Shown: positions 16,108 to 25,531, counted from the stretch's first letter. The stretch: 51,621 nt of DNA from Gammaproteobacteria bacterium (GCA_026706665.1 JAPOYI010000176.1:1-51621); one strand, 5' to 3'. Translations and numbers: made by a program. The notes: generated by a model from the sequence alone, not told the origin.

Positions 16108-17286
16108 ATGAGCCAGTCACGTCTTAATCCCTTCGTTCCCGGTCGAGGCGCATTGCCACCATATCTGGCCGGTCGCGAGGCCGAGCAGCAGACGCTTATG
16201 GGCCTTCTTGCCTACGTCGAAGCTGGCCGAGGCGCACCCCGGGATGTTGTGCTTTGCGGACCCCGGGGCAACGGCAAGACCGTCCTTCTTCGCTGGTTTC
16301 AGCGCGAGATCGCGGCGCGCGGTAACCAGATTGACTTGCTGTGGCGCACACCGAGCGACCTGCCGAGCGTGGACGCGCTAGCGACCACCCTGGTGCCGCC
16401 CAGGCGCTTCAGGTCCATGCTGCCGGATACGCTTTCGCTGTCGGTCGGCGTTGGGCGCGCGGGTTGGGACCTGAAGAACAACGCCGGCACCTTGGCGGAA
16501 CTATTGACGGTTCGTTGCGGACAGCGACCCTTGGTGGTCCTGCTCGACGAGGCTCACACTTTGGATCCAGTCGTCGGCCAAGCCCTTCTGAACGCGAGCC
16601 AGTCGGCCAGCGGGGTCGCGCCTTTTCTTCTCGTGCTCGCGGGCACGCCGGGCCTGGAACCGCGCCTCCATGCCATGTCCGCGACGTTCTGGGACCGGGC
16701 TGAACACCTGGCCATTGGCCTGCTCGAACGAACCGCGTCCGCTGACGCCTTGACGCGACCGTTCGGCACCGAATCCCCATCAGTGACATTCGAGGAGGTC
16801 GCCTTGCAGCAAGTCCTCGATGACAGTCAGTGTTACCCATACTTCCTTCAGTTGTTCGGGGCCGCGCTATGGGACGTTGTCGTGGCGGACAACAAGCAAG
16901 TCATCGACGAATCCGTCGTGGCGCGCGCCACCACCATCTTCGATGAAAAAAAGGGAACCTATTACCGTCATCGGCGTAACGAACTTCAACGGGCGGGCTT
17001 GCTCCACGTCGCGAGGGCGTTCGCCAACGCGTTTGGCGAGCGCGCCACGATGTCGCAAGCGGAAGTGGACGAAGTCATCGTTCGCGCGCAAACAGATGTC
17101 CTCACCGATGCACCAAGCGATGCGAGCGCCCCGGAACCGCTTGATCACGCATCGCCAATTCGCGTTCGCGACCATCTGGCCGCAGTTGGCTACGTCTGGA
17201 ATCCGCCGGGCGAGAACGATGTATGGCAACCAGGCATTCCAAGCCTCATGCGGCACATTGGAACCGCCGCGACGGCCGCGACCTAA
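16108..17286 (+). CDS. AAA/STAND-like ATP-binding protein
   Basis: A 392-residue P-loop ATPase. Walker A is GPRGNGKT at residues 51-58 and Walker B is LVVLLDEAH at 142-150 (D147, E148). The first 30 residues (NPFVPGRGALPPYLAGREAE) match the start of single-chain ATPases in which an AAA_16-like domain precedes a helical region. The C-terminal third is a winged-helix-like stretch of about 110 residues with no recognised enzymatic domain. It stands alone between divergent and convergent genes. Its stop overlaps the rubredoxin stop by 3 bp. Relatives occur near mobile or regulatory genes, but no partner is visible here. Confidence 0.8.
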   Translation: MSQSRLNPFVPGRGALPPYLAGREAEQQTLMGLLAYVEAGRGAPRDVVLCGPRGNGKTVLLRWFQREIAARGNQIDLLWRTPSDLPSVDALATTLVPPRRFRSMLPDTLSLSVGVGRAGWDLKNNAGTLAELLTVRCGQRPLVVLLDEAHTLDPVVGQALLNASQSASGVAPFLLVLAGTPGLEPRLHAMSATFWDRAEHLAIGLLERTASADALTRPFGTESPSVTFEEVALQQVLDDSQCYPYFLQLFGAALWDVVVADNKQVIDESVVARATTIFDEKKGTYYRHRRNELQRAGLLHVARAFANAFGERATMSQAEVDEVIVRAQTDVLTDAPSDASAPEPLDHASPIRVRDHLAAVGYVWNPPGENDVWQPGIPSLMRHIGTAATAAT

Positions 17287-17450
17287 CCGACTTCGATCAT
17301 TTCGAAGTCTTCCTTCCCGACTCCGCACTCCGGGCACACGAAGTCGTCCGGTATGTCCTCCCAGGCGGTCCCTGGCGGGATGTCTTCGTACTCGCAGCCT
17401 TCGGCTTCGTCATAGATCCAGCCGCAGACAATGCATTGCCATTTCTTCAC
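17283..17450 (-). CDS. Rubredoxin
   Basis: A 55-residue one-iron electron carrier starting at GTG 17450. Two knuckles, CIVCG (residues 6-10) and CPECG (39-43), provide the four cysteine ligands of the Fe(Cys)4 site. GTAWEDIPDDFVCPECGVGK is the diagnostic rubredoxin segment. The gene converges on the ATPase gene, sharing 3 bp at the stop codons, and is divergent from ubiA, a neighbourhood seen in other Gammaproteobacteria. Partners could be a rubredoxin reductase, alkane hydroxylase or oxidative-stress enzymes. None of these is in the window. Confidence 0.95.
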   Translation of the reverse strand: MKKWQCIVCGWIYDEAEGCEYEDIPPGTAWEDIPDDFVCPECGVGKEDFEMIEVG

Positions 17451-17606
17451 GGGGCGACTCTCAAGCCCGGGTCTTCACACGCACTGGTCCCGGCGCGATG
17501 CACGACGCCCTTGCCAGCAATGTTCTAACATCTTCGGTTCCCGCCAGGGGCCCGACTCATCGATTGTCCGCGACATCATGATCCGGGCGGCCGGACGGAA
17601 GGGCGA

Positions 17607-17636
17607 ATGCTACCGCTAAACGTTCCCGCTCGATAA
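17607..17636 (+). other. Possible 9-codon leader peptide overlapping ubiA
   Basis: ATG at 17607 opens a peptide reading MLPLNVPAR. Its TAA at 17634-17636 overlaps the ubiA ATG at 17636. GGAAGGG lies at 17597-17603, only 3 bases before this ATG, while ubiA itself has no ribosome binding site. Translation of ubiA could therefore depend on termination of this leader. Confidence 0.35.
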
Positions 17637-18496
17637 TGAAAGACCGCCTATCCGCCTACGCGCAACTCATGCGCCTCGACAAACCGGTCGGCACCCTTTT
17701 GCTGGTGTGGCCTACGTTGGCCGCGCTGTGGATTGCCGCGGAGGGAGTCCCACCGCTGCCAATCCTCCTCGCCTTCGTGGTCGGAACGTTCGTGATGCGC
17801 TCTGCGGGCTGCGTCATCAACGACATCGCTGACCGGAACTTCGATGGCCGCGTGGCGCGAACGCATGACCGCCCGCTACCGGCAGGGCGCGTTTCTCTCG
17901 TCGAGGCGTTCGCGCTGTTCGGCGTTCTCCTCCTTCTCGCGCTCGCCATCGTGATGACGCTCAACACCGCAACCCAGCTACTCGCCGCGGCAGGTGTCCT
18001 AATCACCATCATATATCCGTTCCTGAAGCGATGGACGCACTGGCCGCAGGTCGTCCTCGGCGCAGCATTCAGTTGGGGCATACCCATGGCGTTTACGGCC
18101 GTCACCGGCAGCCTGCCCCTCATCGCATGGGTGCTTTTTGCCGCCAGCGCCGTTTGGATCATCGCCTACGACACGCAGTACGCGATGGTCGATCGCCGTT
18201 TCGACCTGGACATCGGGCTCAAGTCCTCCGCCATCCTTTTCGCCAACCTCGACCGGGCCATCATCGGTGTGTTGCAGTGCCTGGCGCTCGTCCTGTTCTT
18301 GGTCGCTGGAGTGCAGGCCGGTTTCCGGCATGCCTTCTTCGCGGCGCTCGTGGCAGCCGGCGGGCTTTTCGTTTACCACCAGTGGTTGATCCGGGATCGC
18401 GAGGAAAGCGCCTGCTTCAAGGCCTTCCGCAACAACGTCTGGGTGGGTTTCGCGTTGTTCGCCGGCGCTGCGATCGAGTGCCAGGCACTGGCATGA
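17636..18496 (+). CDS. ubiA: 4-hydroxybenzoate polyprenyltransferase
   Basis: A 286-residue integral membrane prenyltransferase that joins the polyprenyl tail to 4-hydroxybenzoate in ubiquinone synthesis. The first Asp-rich motif is in CVINDIADRNFDGRV and the second is YDTQYAMVDRRFDLDIGLKS, the sequence typical of UbiA. About eight hydrophobic segments fill the rest, and the length matches UbiA (about 290). No ubiC lies upstream; rubredoxin is divergent instead. The stop overlaps the ATG of a TRAP small permease gene (ATGA), so the transporter is translationally coupled to this biosynthetic gene. Confidence 0.95.
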   Translation: MKDRLSAYAQLMRLDKPVGTLLLVWPTLAALWIAAEGVPPLPILLAFVVGTFVMRSAGCVINDIADRNFDGRVARTHDRPLPAGRVSLVEAFALFGVLLLLALAIVMTLNTATQLLAAAGVLITIIYPFLKRWTHWPQVVLGAAFSWGIPMAFTAVTGSLPLIAWVLFAASAVWIIAYDTQYAMVDRRFDLDIGLKSSAILFANLDRAIIGVLQCLALVLFLVAGVQAGFRHAFFAALVAAGGLFVYHQWLIRDREESACFKAFRNNVWVGFALFAGAAIECQALA

Positions 18497-19002
18497 TCGA
18501 CCGCCTGATCGACGTCATCGGCCGTTCAGCCGCGTGGCTCACGCTTGCCATGGTGGCAGTCACCTGCGTGACGCTGATCCTCCGTTACGGCTTCGACATG
18601 GGCGCGATCATGTTGCAGGAGTCCGTGCTCTACATGCATGGCGCCGTCTTCATGCTCGGCTTCTCCTATACGCTGCAGCATGACGAGCACGTCCGGGTGG
18701 ACCTCGTGTACAGCCGCATGTCCGACCGCAGGCGGAGCATGGTGAACCTTGCAGGACACCTCGTCCTCATGACGCCGCTCTGCCTGGCCCTCACTTTCTT
18801 CAGTGTCGACTACGTCGCGAACTCCTGGTCGATCCTGGAAGGCTCCCAGGAAGTTGACGGAATACGCGGCGTCTACCTGCTGAAGACCTTGATCCCCGCG
18901 TCTGCCTGCCTGCTGCTGCTGCAGACCGGCCTGCTCGCCACCCGGGAAGTACGACGGTTGACGACCAAGGGGGGCAACCCCACAGACATCGCGCATGGCT
19001 GA
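18493..19002 (+). CDS. dctQ: TRAP transporter small permease (DctQ)
   Basis: A 169-residue membrane protein of the DctQ family with four predicted transmembrane helices. The segment LQESVLYMHGAVFMLGFSYT is typical, as is DEHVRVDLVYSRMSDRRR in the cytoplasmic loop. It overlaps ubiA upstream by 4 bp and dctM downstream by 8 bp, so all three are probably on one message. It forms the permease with DctM. The solute-binding protein gene is on the opposite strand downstream. Confidence 0.93.
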   Translation: MIDRLIDVIGRSAAWLTLAMVAVTCVTLILRYGFDMGAIMLQESVLYMHGAVFMLGFSYTLQHDEHVRVDLVYSRMSDRRRSMVNLAGHLVLMTPLCLALTFFSVDYVANSWSILEGSQEVDGIRGVYLLKTLIPASACLLLLQTGLLATREVRRLTTKGGNPTDIAHG

Positions 19003-20380
19003 ATACCTGCCGCTCATCATGTTCGCGGCGGTGTTCGTCACGCTGCTCGCCGGCTACGCGGTCGCCCCGACACTGGCCGGCGTGGCGCTGCTGTTCGCCT
19101 TCGGCGGCGCCCTGTTCGGCGTCTTCGATCTCGGCGATCTCGGTTTCCTGTCCAACCGCATCTTCGGCATCATCACGAACCAGACGCTGATCGCGGTACC
19201 CCTGTTCGTGCTGATGGGCGTGACGCTGCAACGCACGCACATCGCCGAGACGCTGCTGAAGAGTCTGTCGGCTCTGCTAGGTTCCGCGCGCGGCGGCCTC
19301 GGCATGGCAGTCACCGTGGTCGGCATGCTGATGGCGGCCAGTACCGGCATCGTCGGCGCCACCGTGGTCACCATGGGGCTCATCTCGCTGCCGGCGATGC
19401 TGCGCCAGGGCTACGACAGCAGGCTTGCCACCGGCACCATCTGCGCCACCGGAACGCTGGGCCAGATCATCCCGCCTTCGATCGCGCTGGTGTTGCTCGG
19501 CGATGTGCTGTCGAGCGCATATCAACAGGCGCAACTGACCCAGGGCGTCCTTTCGCCGAAGACCGTATCGGTGGGCGACCTGTTCGCCGGCGCACTGGTA
19601 CCCGGCCTGGTCCTGGTGGTCATGTACCTGATCTACATCGGCGCGGTCGCGTTCTTCAGGCCGGAGCGCGCGCCCGGCGCCAACCGCGATACGGGCAGCG
19701 ACCCGCAGGGATTGCCCGATGCCCGCCGGGACCTGTTCCTCGGACTCGTGCCACCGCTCGCGCTCATTGTCGCGGTGCTCGGATCCATTCTCGGCGGCTA
19801 CGCGACGCCTACCGAAGCGGCGGGCGTCGGCGCGGCGGGAGCTCTGCTCCTCGGGGCCGCCTACCGGGCGTTGTCCGTGAACGTGCTGCGGGAGATCGCG
19901 CTGTCCACGCTCAAGACCACGTCCATGGTCTTCCTCATCCTCGTCGGCGCCTCGGTTTTCTCTCTCGTGTTCCGGGGCTACGGCGGCGATGAACTGGTGC
20001 AGGGCGTGTTCGCGGACATGCCGGGCGGGGCGTGGGGCGCCATGGCCATCGTCATGGCGACGATATTCCTGCTCGGCTTCGTGCTCGACTTCATCGAAAT
20101 CACCTACGTCGTGGTGCCGATCGTGGGTCCCGTGCTGCTCTCGATGGGAATCGATCCGATCTGGCTGGGGGTCATGATCGCCGTCAACCTGCAGACGTCG
20201 TTCCTCACGCCCCCCTTCGGGTTCTCTCTTTTCTATTTGCGAGGCGTGACGCCACCCGAGGTGCAAACCGTGGACATCTACCGCGGCGTCGTTCCGTTTA
20301 TCGTGGCGCAACTCTGCATGCTGCTGCTGCTCGTCGCGGCACCGCAACTCGCCACATGGTTACCCGGGGTTCTCTACTAA
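18995..20380 (+). CDS. dctM: TRAP transporter large permease (DctM)
   Basis: A 461-residue DctM-type permease with about twelve hydrophobic segments, the ion-coupled translocation channel of a TRAP system. Landmarks include STGIVGATVVTMGLISLP, GTLGQIIPPSIALVLLGDV and NLQTSFLTPPFGFSLFYLRG near the C-terminus. The insert near residues 220-245 is a cytoplasmic loop. It overlaps dctQ by 8 bp and converges on dctP with a 13-bp gap. Confidence 0.95.
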   Translation: MAEYLPLIMFAAVFVTLLAGYAVAPTLAGVALLFAFGGALFGVFDLGDLGFLSNRIFGIITNQTLIAVPLFVLMGVTLQRTHIAETLLKSLSALLGSARGGLGMAVTVVGMLMAASTGIVGATVVTMGLISLPAMLRQGYDSRLATGTICATGTLGQIIPPSIALVLLGDVLSSAYQQAQLTQGVLSPKTVSVGDLFAGALVPGLVLVVMYLIYIGAVAFFRPERAPGANRDTGSDPQGLPDARRDLFLGLVPPLALIVAVLGSILGGYATPTEAAGVGAAGALLLGAAYRALSVNVLREIALSTLKTTSMVFLILVGASVFSLVFRGYGGDELVQGVFADMPGGAWGAMAIVMATIFLLGFVLDFIEITYVVVPIVGPVLLSMGIDPIWLGVMIAVNLQTSFLTPPFGFSLFYLRGVTPPEVQTVDIYRGVVPFIVAQLCMLLLLVAAPQLATWLPGVLY

Positions 20381-20393
20381 AGGAACCAGACGG

Positions 20394-21473
20394 TTACCGC
20401 GCATTGAGGTAGGCCTGCTCCGTCACGGCATGGTACTCGCGCATGTCGTTGAGAAAGTTCGTGTACGAGTCGAGGATGCGCTGCGACAGTTCGTCGTCTT
20501 CGCCCGCGGACTCCGCCAGAACTTCGGCGGACAACCGCCGAAACTCGTCGAGCACTTCGTCCGGCAGGCGCCGGATCTCCACGCCGTGTTCGTCGACCAG
20601 GGTCCTGAGCGAGTCCGCGTTGCGCGCCGTGAATTCGTCCAGCATGTCCTGGTTGATCGCCCGGCAGGCGGTCTCGAGGATCATCCTCAGGTCGTCGGGC
20701 AACGTGTCTAGCGCATCCCGGTTGACGATGGCCTCGATGGTAGGGCCGGGTTCATGCCAACCCGGGTAGTAGTAATAGCGCGCGATCTCCTGGAATCCGA
20801 AAGCGAGGTCGTTGTATGGCCCGACCCACTCGGTGGCGTCGATCACGCCGGTCTGCAGCGACGTGAAGATCTCGCTCCCCGGCAGGCTGACGGCGACGCC
20901 ACCGGCGCGCTGGAAGACCTCGCCCCCAAGTCCCGGGATGCGCATCTTGAGGCCCTGGAGGTCGGCGGGGGTATTGATTTCCTTGTTGAACCAGCCCGCC
21001 ATCTGCACACCCGAGTTGCCCGCGGCCATCGGGACGACACCGAATCGGCCGTATAGCTCCCGCCACAACTCGAGCCCCCCGCCGTGATACAGCCATGCGT
21101 TCATCTCCTGGGCGGTCAAGCCGAAGGGCACCGTCGCGAAAATGGCGGCGATCGGGGCCTTGCCGCGCCAGTAATAGGCGGCGCCGTGGCCCATTTCGGC
21201 GCTGCCTTCGGATACGGCGTCGAATACCTCGAACGCCGGGACCAGTTCGTTGGCGGCGTATACCTTGATCTTGAGCCGGCCGGCCGACATGACGTCCACC
21301 ATTTCCGCGAGCCGCTCGGGCGCGGTGCCGAGGCCCGGCAGGTTCTTCGGCCAGGTCGTGACCAGCTTCCACTCGAATTTCGAGGGCTCGGGCGCGGCCT
21401 GCGCCTCCGCGTCCTGAGACTCCTCCGGTGCGCACGCGCAAAGCAACACTGCAAACGCGGTCGCCAATCCCAT
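20394..21473 (-). CDS. dctP: TRAP transporter solute-binding protein (DctP, TakP-like), lipoprotein
   Basis: A 359-residue solute receptor. Starting at ATG 21473, just after the uvrD stop, it has a hydrophobic leader with lipobox L11-C-A-C14, so it may be lipid-anchored rather than free in the periplasm. The mature part reads TTWPKNLPGLGTAPERLAEM, then KMRIPGLGGEVFQRAGG and TGVIDATEWVGPYNDLAFGF, typical of the TakP group that binds 2-oxo acids with a cation. It is convergent with dctQM rather than in the usual dctPQM order. An earlier in-frame start at 21539 would overlap uvrD. Confidence 0.9.
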   Translation of the reverse strand: MGLATAFAVLLCACAPEESQDAEAQAAPEPSKFEWKLVTTWPKNLPGLGTAPERLAEMVDVMSAGRLKIKVYAANELVPAFEVFDAVSEGSAEMGHGAAYYWRGKAPIAAIFATVPFGLTAQEMNAWLYHGGGLELWRELYGRFGVVPMAAGNSGVQMAGWFNKEINTPADLQGLKMRIPGLGGEVFQRAGGVAVSLPGSEIFTSLQTGVIDATEWVGPYNDLAFGFQEIARYYYYPGWHEPGPTIEAIVNRDALDTLPDDLRMILETACRAINQDMLDEFTARNADSLRTLVDEHGVEIRRLPDEVLDEFRRLSAEVLAESAGEDDELSQRILDSYTNFLNDMREYHAVTEQAYLNAR

Positions 21474-21496
21474 CGCCCAGGTATCCGTGGCCCTGT

Positions 21497-23683
21497 TCAA
21501 TCCAGCGTCTCCAGTTTTGCGTAACCCAACATCAGCCATTTCGTTCCCTCCTTCCTGAAATTCACTTCAATCCGCGCGCGCTCGCCGTTGCCCTCGCTCT
21601 GCAGCACGATGCCCTCGCCGAACTTGCCGTGGCGCACGCGCTGCCCGATCCGCAATGCCCCCGCGGAATCTTCCAGCTTCGACCCCGTGCCGGTCTTGCG
21701 CACCGGCCCGGACACGGCCCCGCCCATCCGGACTTCCTCCAGGGTGTCCGCCGGAATCTCGAGCAGGAATCGCGACGGGCGGTTGATCGATTCGGTACCG
21801 AAGAAGCGCCGAATCTGCGCATACGTGAGATAGAGCTGGCGCATGGCGCGCGTGACTCCGACGTAGGCGAGGCGGCGCTCCTCCTCCATGCGGCCGGGTT
21901 CCTCTGCCGACCTGCGATGTGGAAACAGTCCTTCCTCAAGGCCGGTGAGGAACACCAGTGGGAATTCGAGCCCCTTGGCGGAATGCAGCGTCATCATCTG
22001 TACCGCCGCGCCACCCGCGGTCTGGTATTCGCCAGCCTCGAGTGCGGCGTGATCGAGGAACTGGTCGAGATCCGACTCCTCCTCGTCGGCCTCGCCCCGG
22101 GGGTCGACGGGAAACGTCCTCACTGCCCTGAACTGCCGGCATGCGGTCACCAGTTCCTCCAGGTTTTCCTTGCGCGCCAGTCCCCGCTCGCCCGGCTCCT
22201 TTCCGTGGTAATCCATGAGGCCGCTGGCATCGATGCAGTGACGGGCGATCTCGTCCAGTTCCGCGCGCTGCAGCGTCTCCGACATCGTATCGATCTCTTC
22301 GATGAAGTTGCGCAGCACGGTCGCCATTCTGCCGCCGATCTCGCCGCTGGCGATGCCGTCCTTGGCCGCCTGCCAGAGCGATATGTCGTTTGTCCGCGCC
22401 ACCGCGCGCACGCTGTCGATGGTCCGTTCTCCAATGCCCCGGGGCGGGACATTGACCACCCGCTCGAAGGCGACATCGGCATGGCGCTGGTTCATCAGCC
22501 GCATGTAGGCCAGCGCGTTCTTGACTTCGGCCCGTTCGAAGAAGCGCAAACCCCCGTAGATGCGATAGGGGATGCCAGCCATCAGAAAGGCTTCTTCCAA
22601 CACGCGGGATTGCGCATTCGACCGGTAGAGCACCGCGACCTCGTCCGGCGCTCCATCGCGCAGCCACTCGCGGGTGCGGTCCGCCACGAATCGTGCTTCG
22701 TCGACTTCGTTGAACGCGGCGTAGACCTTGACCGGCTCACCGCCCCCAGCAGAAGTCCACAGGGACTTGCCAAGGCGGCCCAGGTTGTTGCCAATCAGCC
22801 CGTTGGCCGCGTCCAGGATCTTGCTGGTCGAGCGGTAGTTCTGTTCCAGTCGGATGATCCCGGTGTCCTTGAAGTCGTCCGAGAACCGCTGGATGTTCTC
22901 GATCTTCGCGCCCCGCCAGCCGTAGATCGACTGATCGTCGTCCCCCACCGCCATGACGTTGCCGGTGTTCCCGGCAAGCAGCCGCAGCCACGCGTACTGA
23001 ATCGTGTTGGTGTCCTGGAACTCATCCACCAGGAGCTGCCCGAAGCGGCGCCGGTAGTGCGTGAGCAGGGCGTCGTTGTCGCGCAGGAGCTCGTGGCATC
23101 GCAGCAGCAGTTCGGCGAAGTCCACCAGGCCGCCGCGGGCGCAGGCGGCCTCGTAGGCCTCGTAGAGTCGCTTCAATGTCCTGGACGAAAAGTCGTCGCT
23201 GCCCGGTATCTCGTCAGGCCTGCGGCCGCGATCCTTCTGTGCGTTGATGAACCCGGCCACCTGGCGCGCCGCCCAGGATGCCTCGTCCAGCTCCTGTGCC
23301 TTGATGACACGCCGGATCAGGCGCAGCTGGTCGTCGGCGTCGATGATCTGGAAGTTCTGCGGCAGTCCCGCATCCTCCCAGTGCATGCGCAGAAGTCGGT
23401 GGGCAATGCCATGAAAAGTTCCCACCCACATGCCTCGCCCGGGCATGTCGAGCAGGGTTTCCGCTCGGGAGCGCATTTCCGCCGCAGCCTTGTTGGTGAA
23501 CGTGACCGCGAGTACGCCCTGGGGGCTCAATCCCTCCACCCGCACCAGCCACGCGATGCGGTGCACCAGCACGCGGGTCTTGCCGCTGCCGGCGCCGGCG
23601 ACGACCAGGAGGTTTCCCAGGGGGGCGGTAACGGCTTCCCGCTGCCGCTCGTTCAGAGGCCCGATGATGCTCGATACGTCCAA
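21497..23683 (-). CDS. uvrD: DNA helicase II
   Basis: A 728-residue SF1A 3'-5' helicase for mismatch and nucleotide-excision repair. Q-motif residues (LNERQREAV) precede Walker A AGAGSGKT at 29-36. VTFTNKAAAEM (motif Ia), LLVDEFQDTN (motif II), GDDDQSIYGWRGA (motif III) and EQNYRST (motif IV) follow. MTLHSAKGLEFPLVFLTGLE (motif V) and RRLAYVGVTRA (motif VI) come later. The C-terminus contains VRHGKFGEGIVLQSEG, a Tudor-like UvrD tail. Length is close to E. coli UvrD (720). It lies 3 bp downstream of glmS on the same strand. Confidence 0.96.
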   Translation of the reverse strand: MDVSSIIGPLNERQREAVTAPLGNLLVVAGAGSGKTRVLVHRIAWLVRVEGLSPQGVLAVTFTNKAAAEMRSRAETLLDMPGRGMWVGTFHGIAHRLLRMHWEDAGLPQNFQIIDADDQLRLIRRVIKAQELDEASWAARQVAGFINAQKDRGRRPDEIPGSDDFSSRTLKRLYEAYEAACARGGLVDFAELLLRCHELLRDNDALLTHYRRRFGQLLVDEFQDTNTIQYAWLRLLAGNTGNVMAVGDDDQSIYGWRGAKIENIQRFSDDFKDTGIIRLEQNYRSTSKILDAANGLIGNNLGRLGKSLWTSAGGGEPVKVYAAFNEVDEARFVADRTREWLRDGAPDEVAVLYRSNAQSRVLEEAFLMAGIPYRIYGGLRFFERAEVKNALAYMRLMNQRHADVAFERVVNVPPRGIGERTIDSVRAVARTNDISLWQAAKDGIASGEIGGRMATVLRNFIEEIDTMSETLQRAELDEIARHCIDASGLMDYHGKEPGERGLARKENLEELVTACRQFRAVRTFPVDPRGEADEEESDLDQFLDHAALEAGEYQTAGGAAVQMMTLHSAKGLEFPLVFLTGLEEGLFPHRRSAEEPGRMEEERRLAYVGVTRAMRQLYLTYAQIRRFFGTESINRPSRFLLEIPADTLEEVRMGGAVSGPVRKTGTGSKLEDSAGALRIGQRVRHGKFGEGIVLQSEGNGERARIEVNFRKEGTKWLMLGYAKLETLD

Positions 23684-23686
23684 CCG

Positions 23687-25531
23687 CTACTCGACGGTGA
23701 CGGATTTCGCCAGGTTTCGCGGCTGGTCCACGTCCGTGCCCTTCAACACCGCCACGTGGTAGGCGAGCAGTTGCAGCGGAACCGTGTAGACGATTGGCGC
23801 CACGGCGTCGTGCACGTTCGGGACTTCGATGACGGTGAGGCCGGGGCCCTCGCGAAAACCCGCTTCCGCATTGGCGAAGACGTAGAGTTGGCCACCCCGG
23901 GCGCGCACTTCCTGCAGGTTCGACTGGATCTTGCGCAAGAGATCGTTGTTCGGTGCCACGGCCACCACCGGCATCGCCTCGGTCACCAGCGCGAGCGGCC
24001 CGTGTTTCAGCTCCCCGGCGGGGTAGGCTTCCGCGTGGACGTAGGAGATCTCCTTCAGTTTCAGCGCGCCTTCCAGCGCGACCGGGAGTTGCGGGCCGCG
24101 GCCGAGGAACAGGGCATGCTGCCGGGCGACGAACTCCTCGGCAAGCTCCTGCAGGCGAGGCTCAAGCTGGAGGACTTCCTCGATGGCATCATCGAGTCCG
24201 TGCAGTGCCTGCACGAGTTCCGCCTCGGTCTTCGGGCTCATTCCATGTCGGCGTCCGAGCAGGATGGTCAGCATCAAGAGGTCCGCAAGCATGGCGGTAA
24301 ACGCCTTCGTGGACGCGACGCCGAACTCCGCACCCGCTTGCAGCATGATGGCCATGTCCGACTCGCGCACGATGGTGCTCGTCGCGACGTTGCAGATTGC
24401 CAGGATATGGCGAAACCCGATGTCCTTCGCAATACGCAGGGCCGCGAGCGTATCCGCTGTTTCTCCTGACTGCGAAGTAGTCACGAACAGGCTGCCTGGG
24501 GGTACCACGACGGGGCGATAACGCCATTCGCTCGCGATCTCGACCTGGCAGGAGATGCCCACGTATTCCTCGATCCAGTGCTTGGCCACGCAGCCGGCGT
24601 AATAGGCCGTGCCACACGCGACAATGGTCACAGCCTCGGTGTCGTCAAGGATGCTCGCAGTGCGCACGCCGAACGCGCGCTCCAGCACGCGGGCGCGCCC
24701 GATCCGTCCTTCCAGCGTGTTTCGCACAACCTGAGGCTGCTGGTGAATCTCGCGCTGCATGTAGTGGCGGTAATTGCCCCGGTCCGCCTCTTCCGGCGCA
24801 TGCTCGACCCGCACCGTGGAACGCACGACGTTCTCGTCGTTCACGTTCCACACCTCTATCCCCTCCGGACGCACGTCGATCAGGTCGCCTTCCTCGAGCA
24901 GGATGAATCGATCCGTCACGGGCCGCAACGCAAGCACATCCGACGCGATGAAATTCTCACCGAAACCGACCCCGACCACCAGCCCACTCCCGGCCCGTGC
25001 GGCGACAATGCGGCCCGGCTCATCGCGGCACAGGACACCAATGGCATATTTTCCGTCGAGACGCTTGAGCGCCGCGCGCACCGCTTCCAGCAGGTCTCCC
25101 GTCCGCTCGTAGCATTGATCGATAAGGTGGACGATCACCTCGGTGTCCGTCTCGGACGTGAACTCGTACCCATTCTCGACCAACTCCTCCCTTAAGGGCT
25201 CGAAGTCCTCGATGATGCCGTTGTGGACGAGCGCTATCCGGTTTGACGATACGTGGGGATGGGCATTGCACTCGACCGGCGGACCATGGGTCGCCCAGCG
25301 CGTATGCGCGATGCCGGCAGTGCCAAGAACGGGGCGTGTCCTCACACTGTCGACCAGCGCCTGCACCTTGCCGACTGCGCGCCGGTGGACGAATTCCGCC
25401 GCGCCGTTGCCGTCCGAACCGACGATCGCCAAACCGGCGGAGTCATAGCCGCGATATTCGAGGCGCTGTAGTCCCTCAAGCAGAATGCCCGAGACATCCC
25501 GGCTCGACACCGCGCCAACAATGCCGCACAC
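23687..25531 (-). CDS. glmS: Glutamine-fructose-6-phosphate aminotransferase (isomerizing)
   Basis: A 614-residue enzyme that makes glucosamine-6-phosphate from fructose-6-phosphate and glutamine. GTG at 25531 gives VCGIVGAV, placing the nucleophile at Cys2 after Met removal, as required. The glutaminase domain continues with RLEYRGYDSAGLAI and AHTRWATHGPP. The two SIS domains carry VACGTAYYAGCVAKHWIE and TTSQSGETADTLAALR. The protein ends DQPRNLAKSVTVE, the conserved catalytic C-tail. The glmU stop is 4 bp upstream, so the two genes are coupled. No glmS ribozyme could fit in this gap. Confidence 0.96.
   Translation of the reverse strand: MCGIVGAVSSRDVSGILLEGLQRLEYRGYDSAGLAIVGSDGNGAAEFVHRRAVGKVQALVDSVRTRPVLGTAGIAHTRWATHGPPVECNAHPHVSSNRIALVHNGIIEDFEPLREELVENGYEFTSETDTEVIVHLIDQCYERTGDLLEAVRAALKRLDGKYAIGVLCRDEPGRIVAARAGSGLVVGVGFGENFIASDVLALRPVTDRFILLEEGDLIDVRPEGIEVWNVNDENVVRSTVRVEHAPEEADRGNYRHYMQREIHQQPQVVRNTLEGRIGRARVLERAFGVRTASILDDTEAVTIVACGTAYYAGCVAKHWIEEYVGISCQVEIASEWRYRPVVVPPGSLFVTTSQSGETADTLAALRIAKDIGFRHILAICNVATSTIVRESDMAIMLQAGAEFGVASTKAFTAMLADLLMLTILLGRRHGMSPKTEAELVQALHGLDDAIEEVLQLEPRLQELAEEFVARQHALFLGRGPQLPVALEGALKLKEISYVHAEAYPAGELKHGPLALVTEAMPVVAVAPNNDLLRKIQSNLQEVRARGGQLYVFANAEAGFREGPGLTVIEVPNVHDAVAPIVYTVPLQLLAYHVAVLKGTDVDQPRNLAKSVTVE

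Noticed and set aside
19277-20347. A 356-codon minus-strand frame
   Set aside because: It lies fully inside dctM on the opposite strand and its product is an unnatural mix of Arg, His, Gln and Glu.
21428-24469. A 1013-codon plus-strand open frame
   Set aside because: It is antisense to uvrD and glmS, whose products are unmistakable. Long antisense frames are expected in high-GC coding DNA, and the translation has no recognisable domain.
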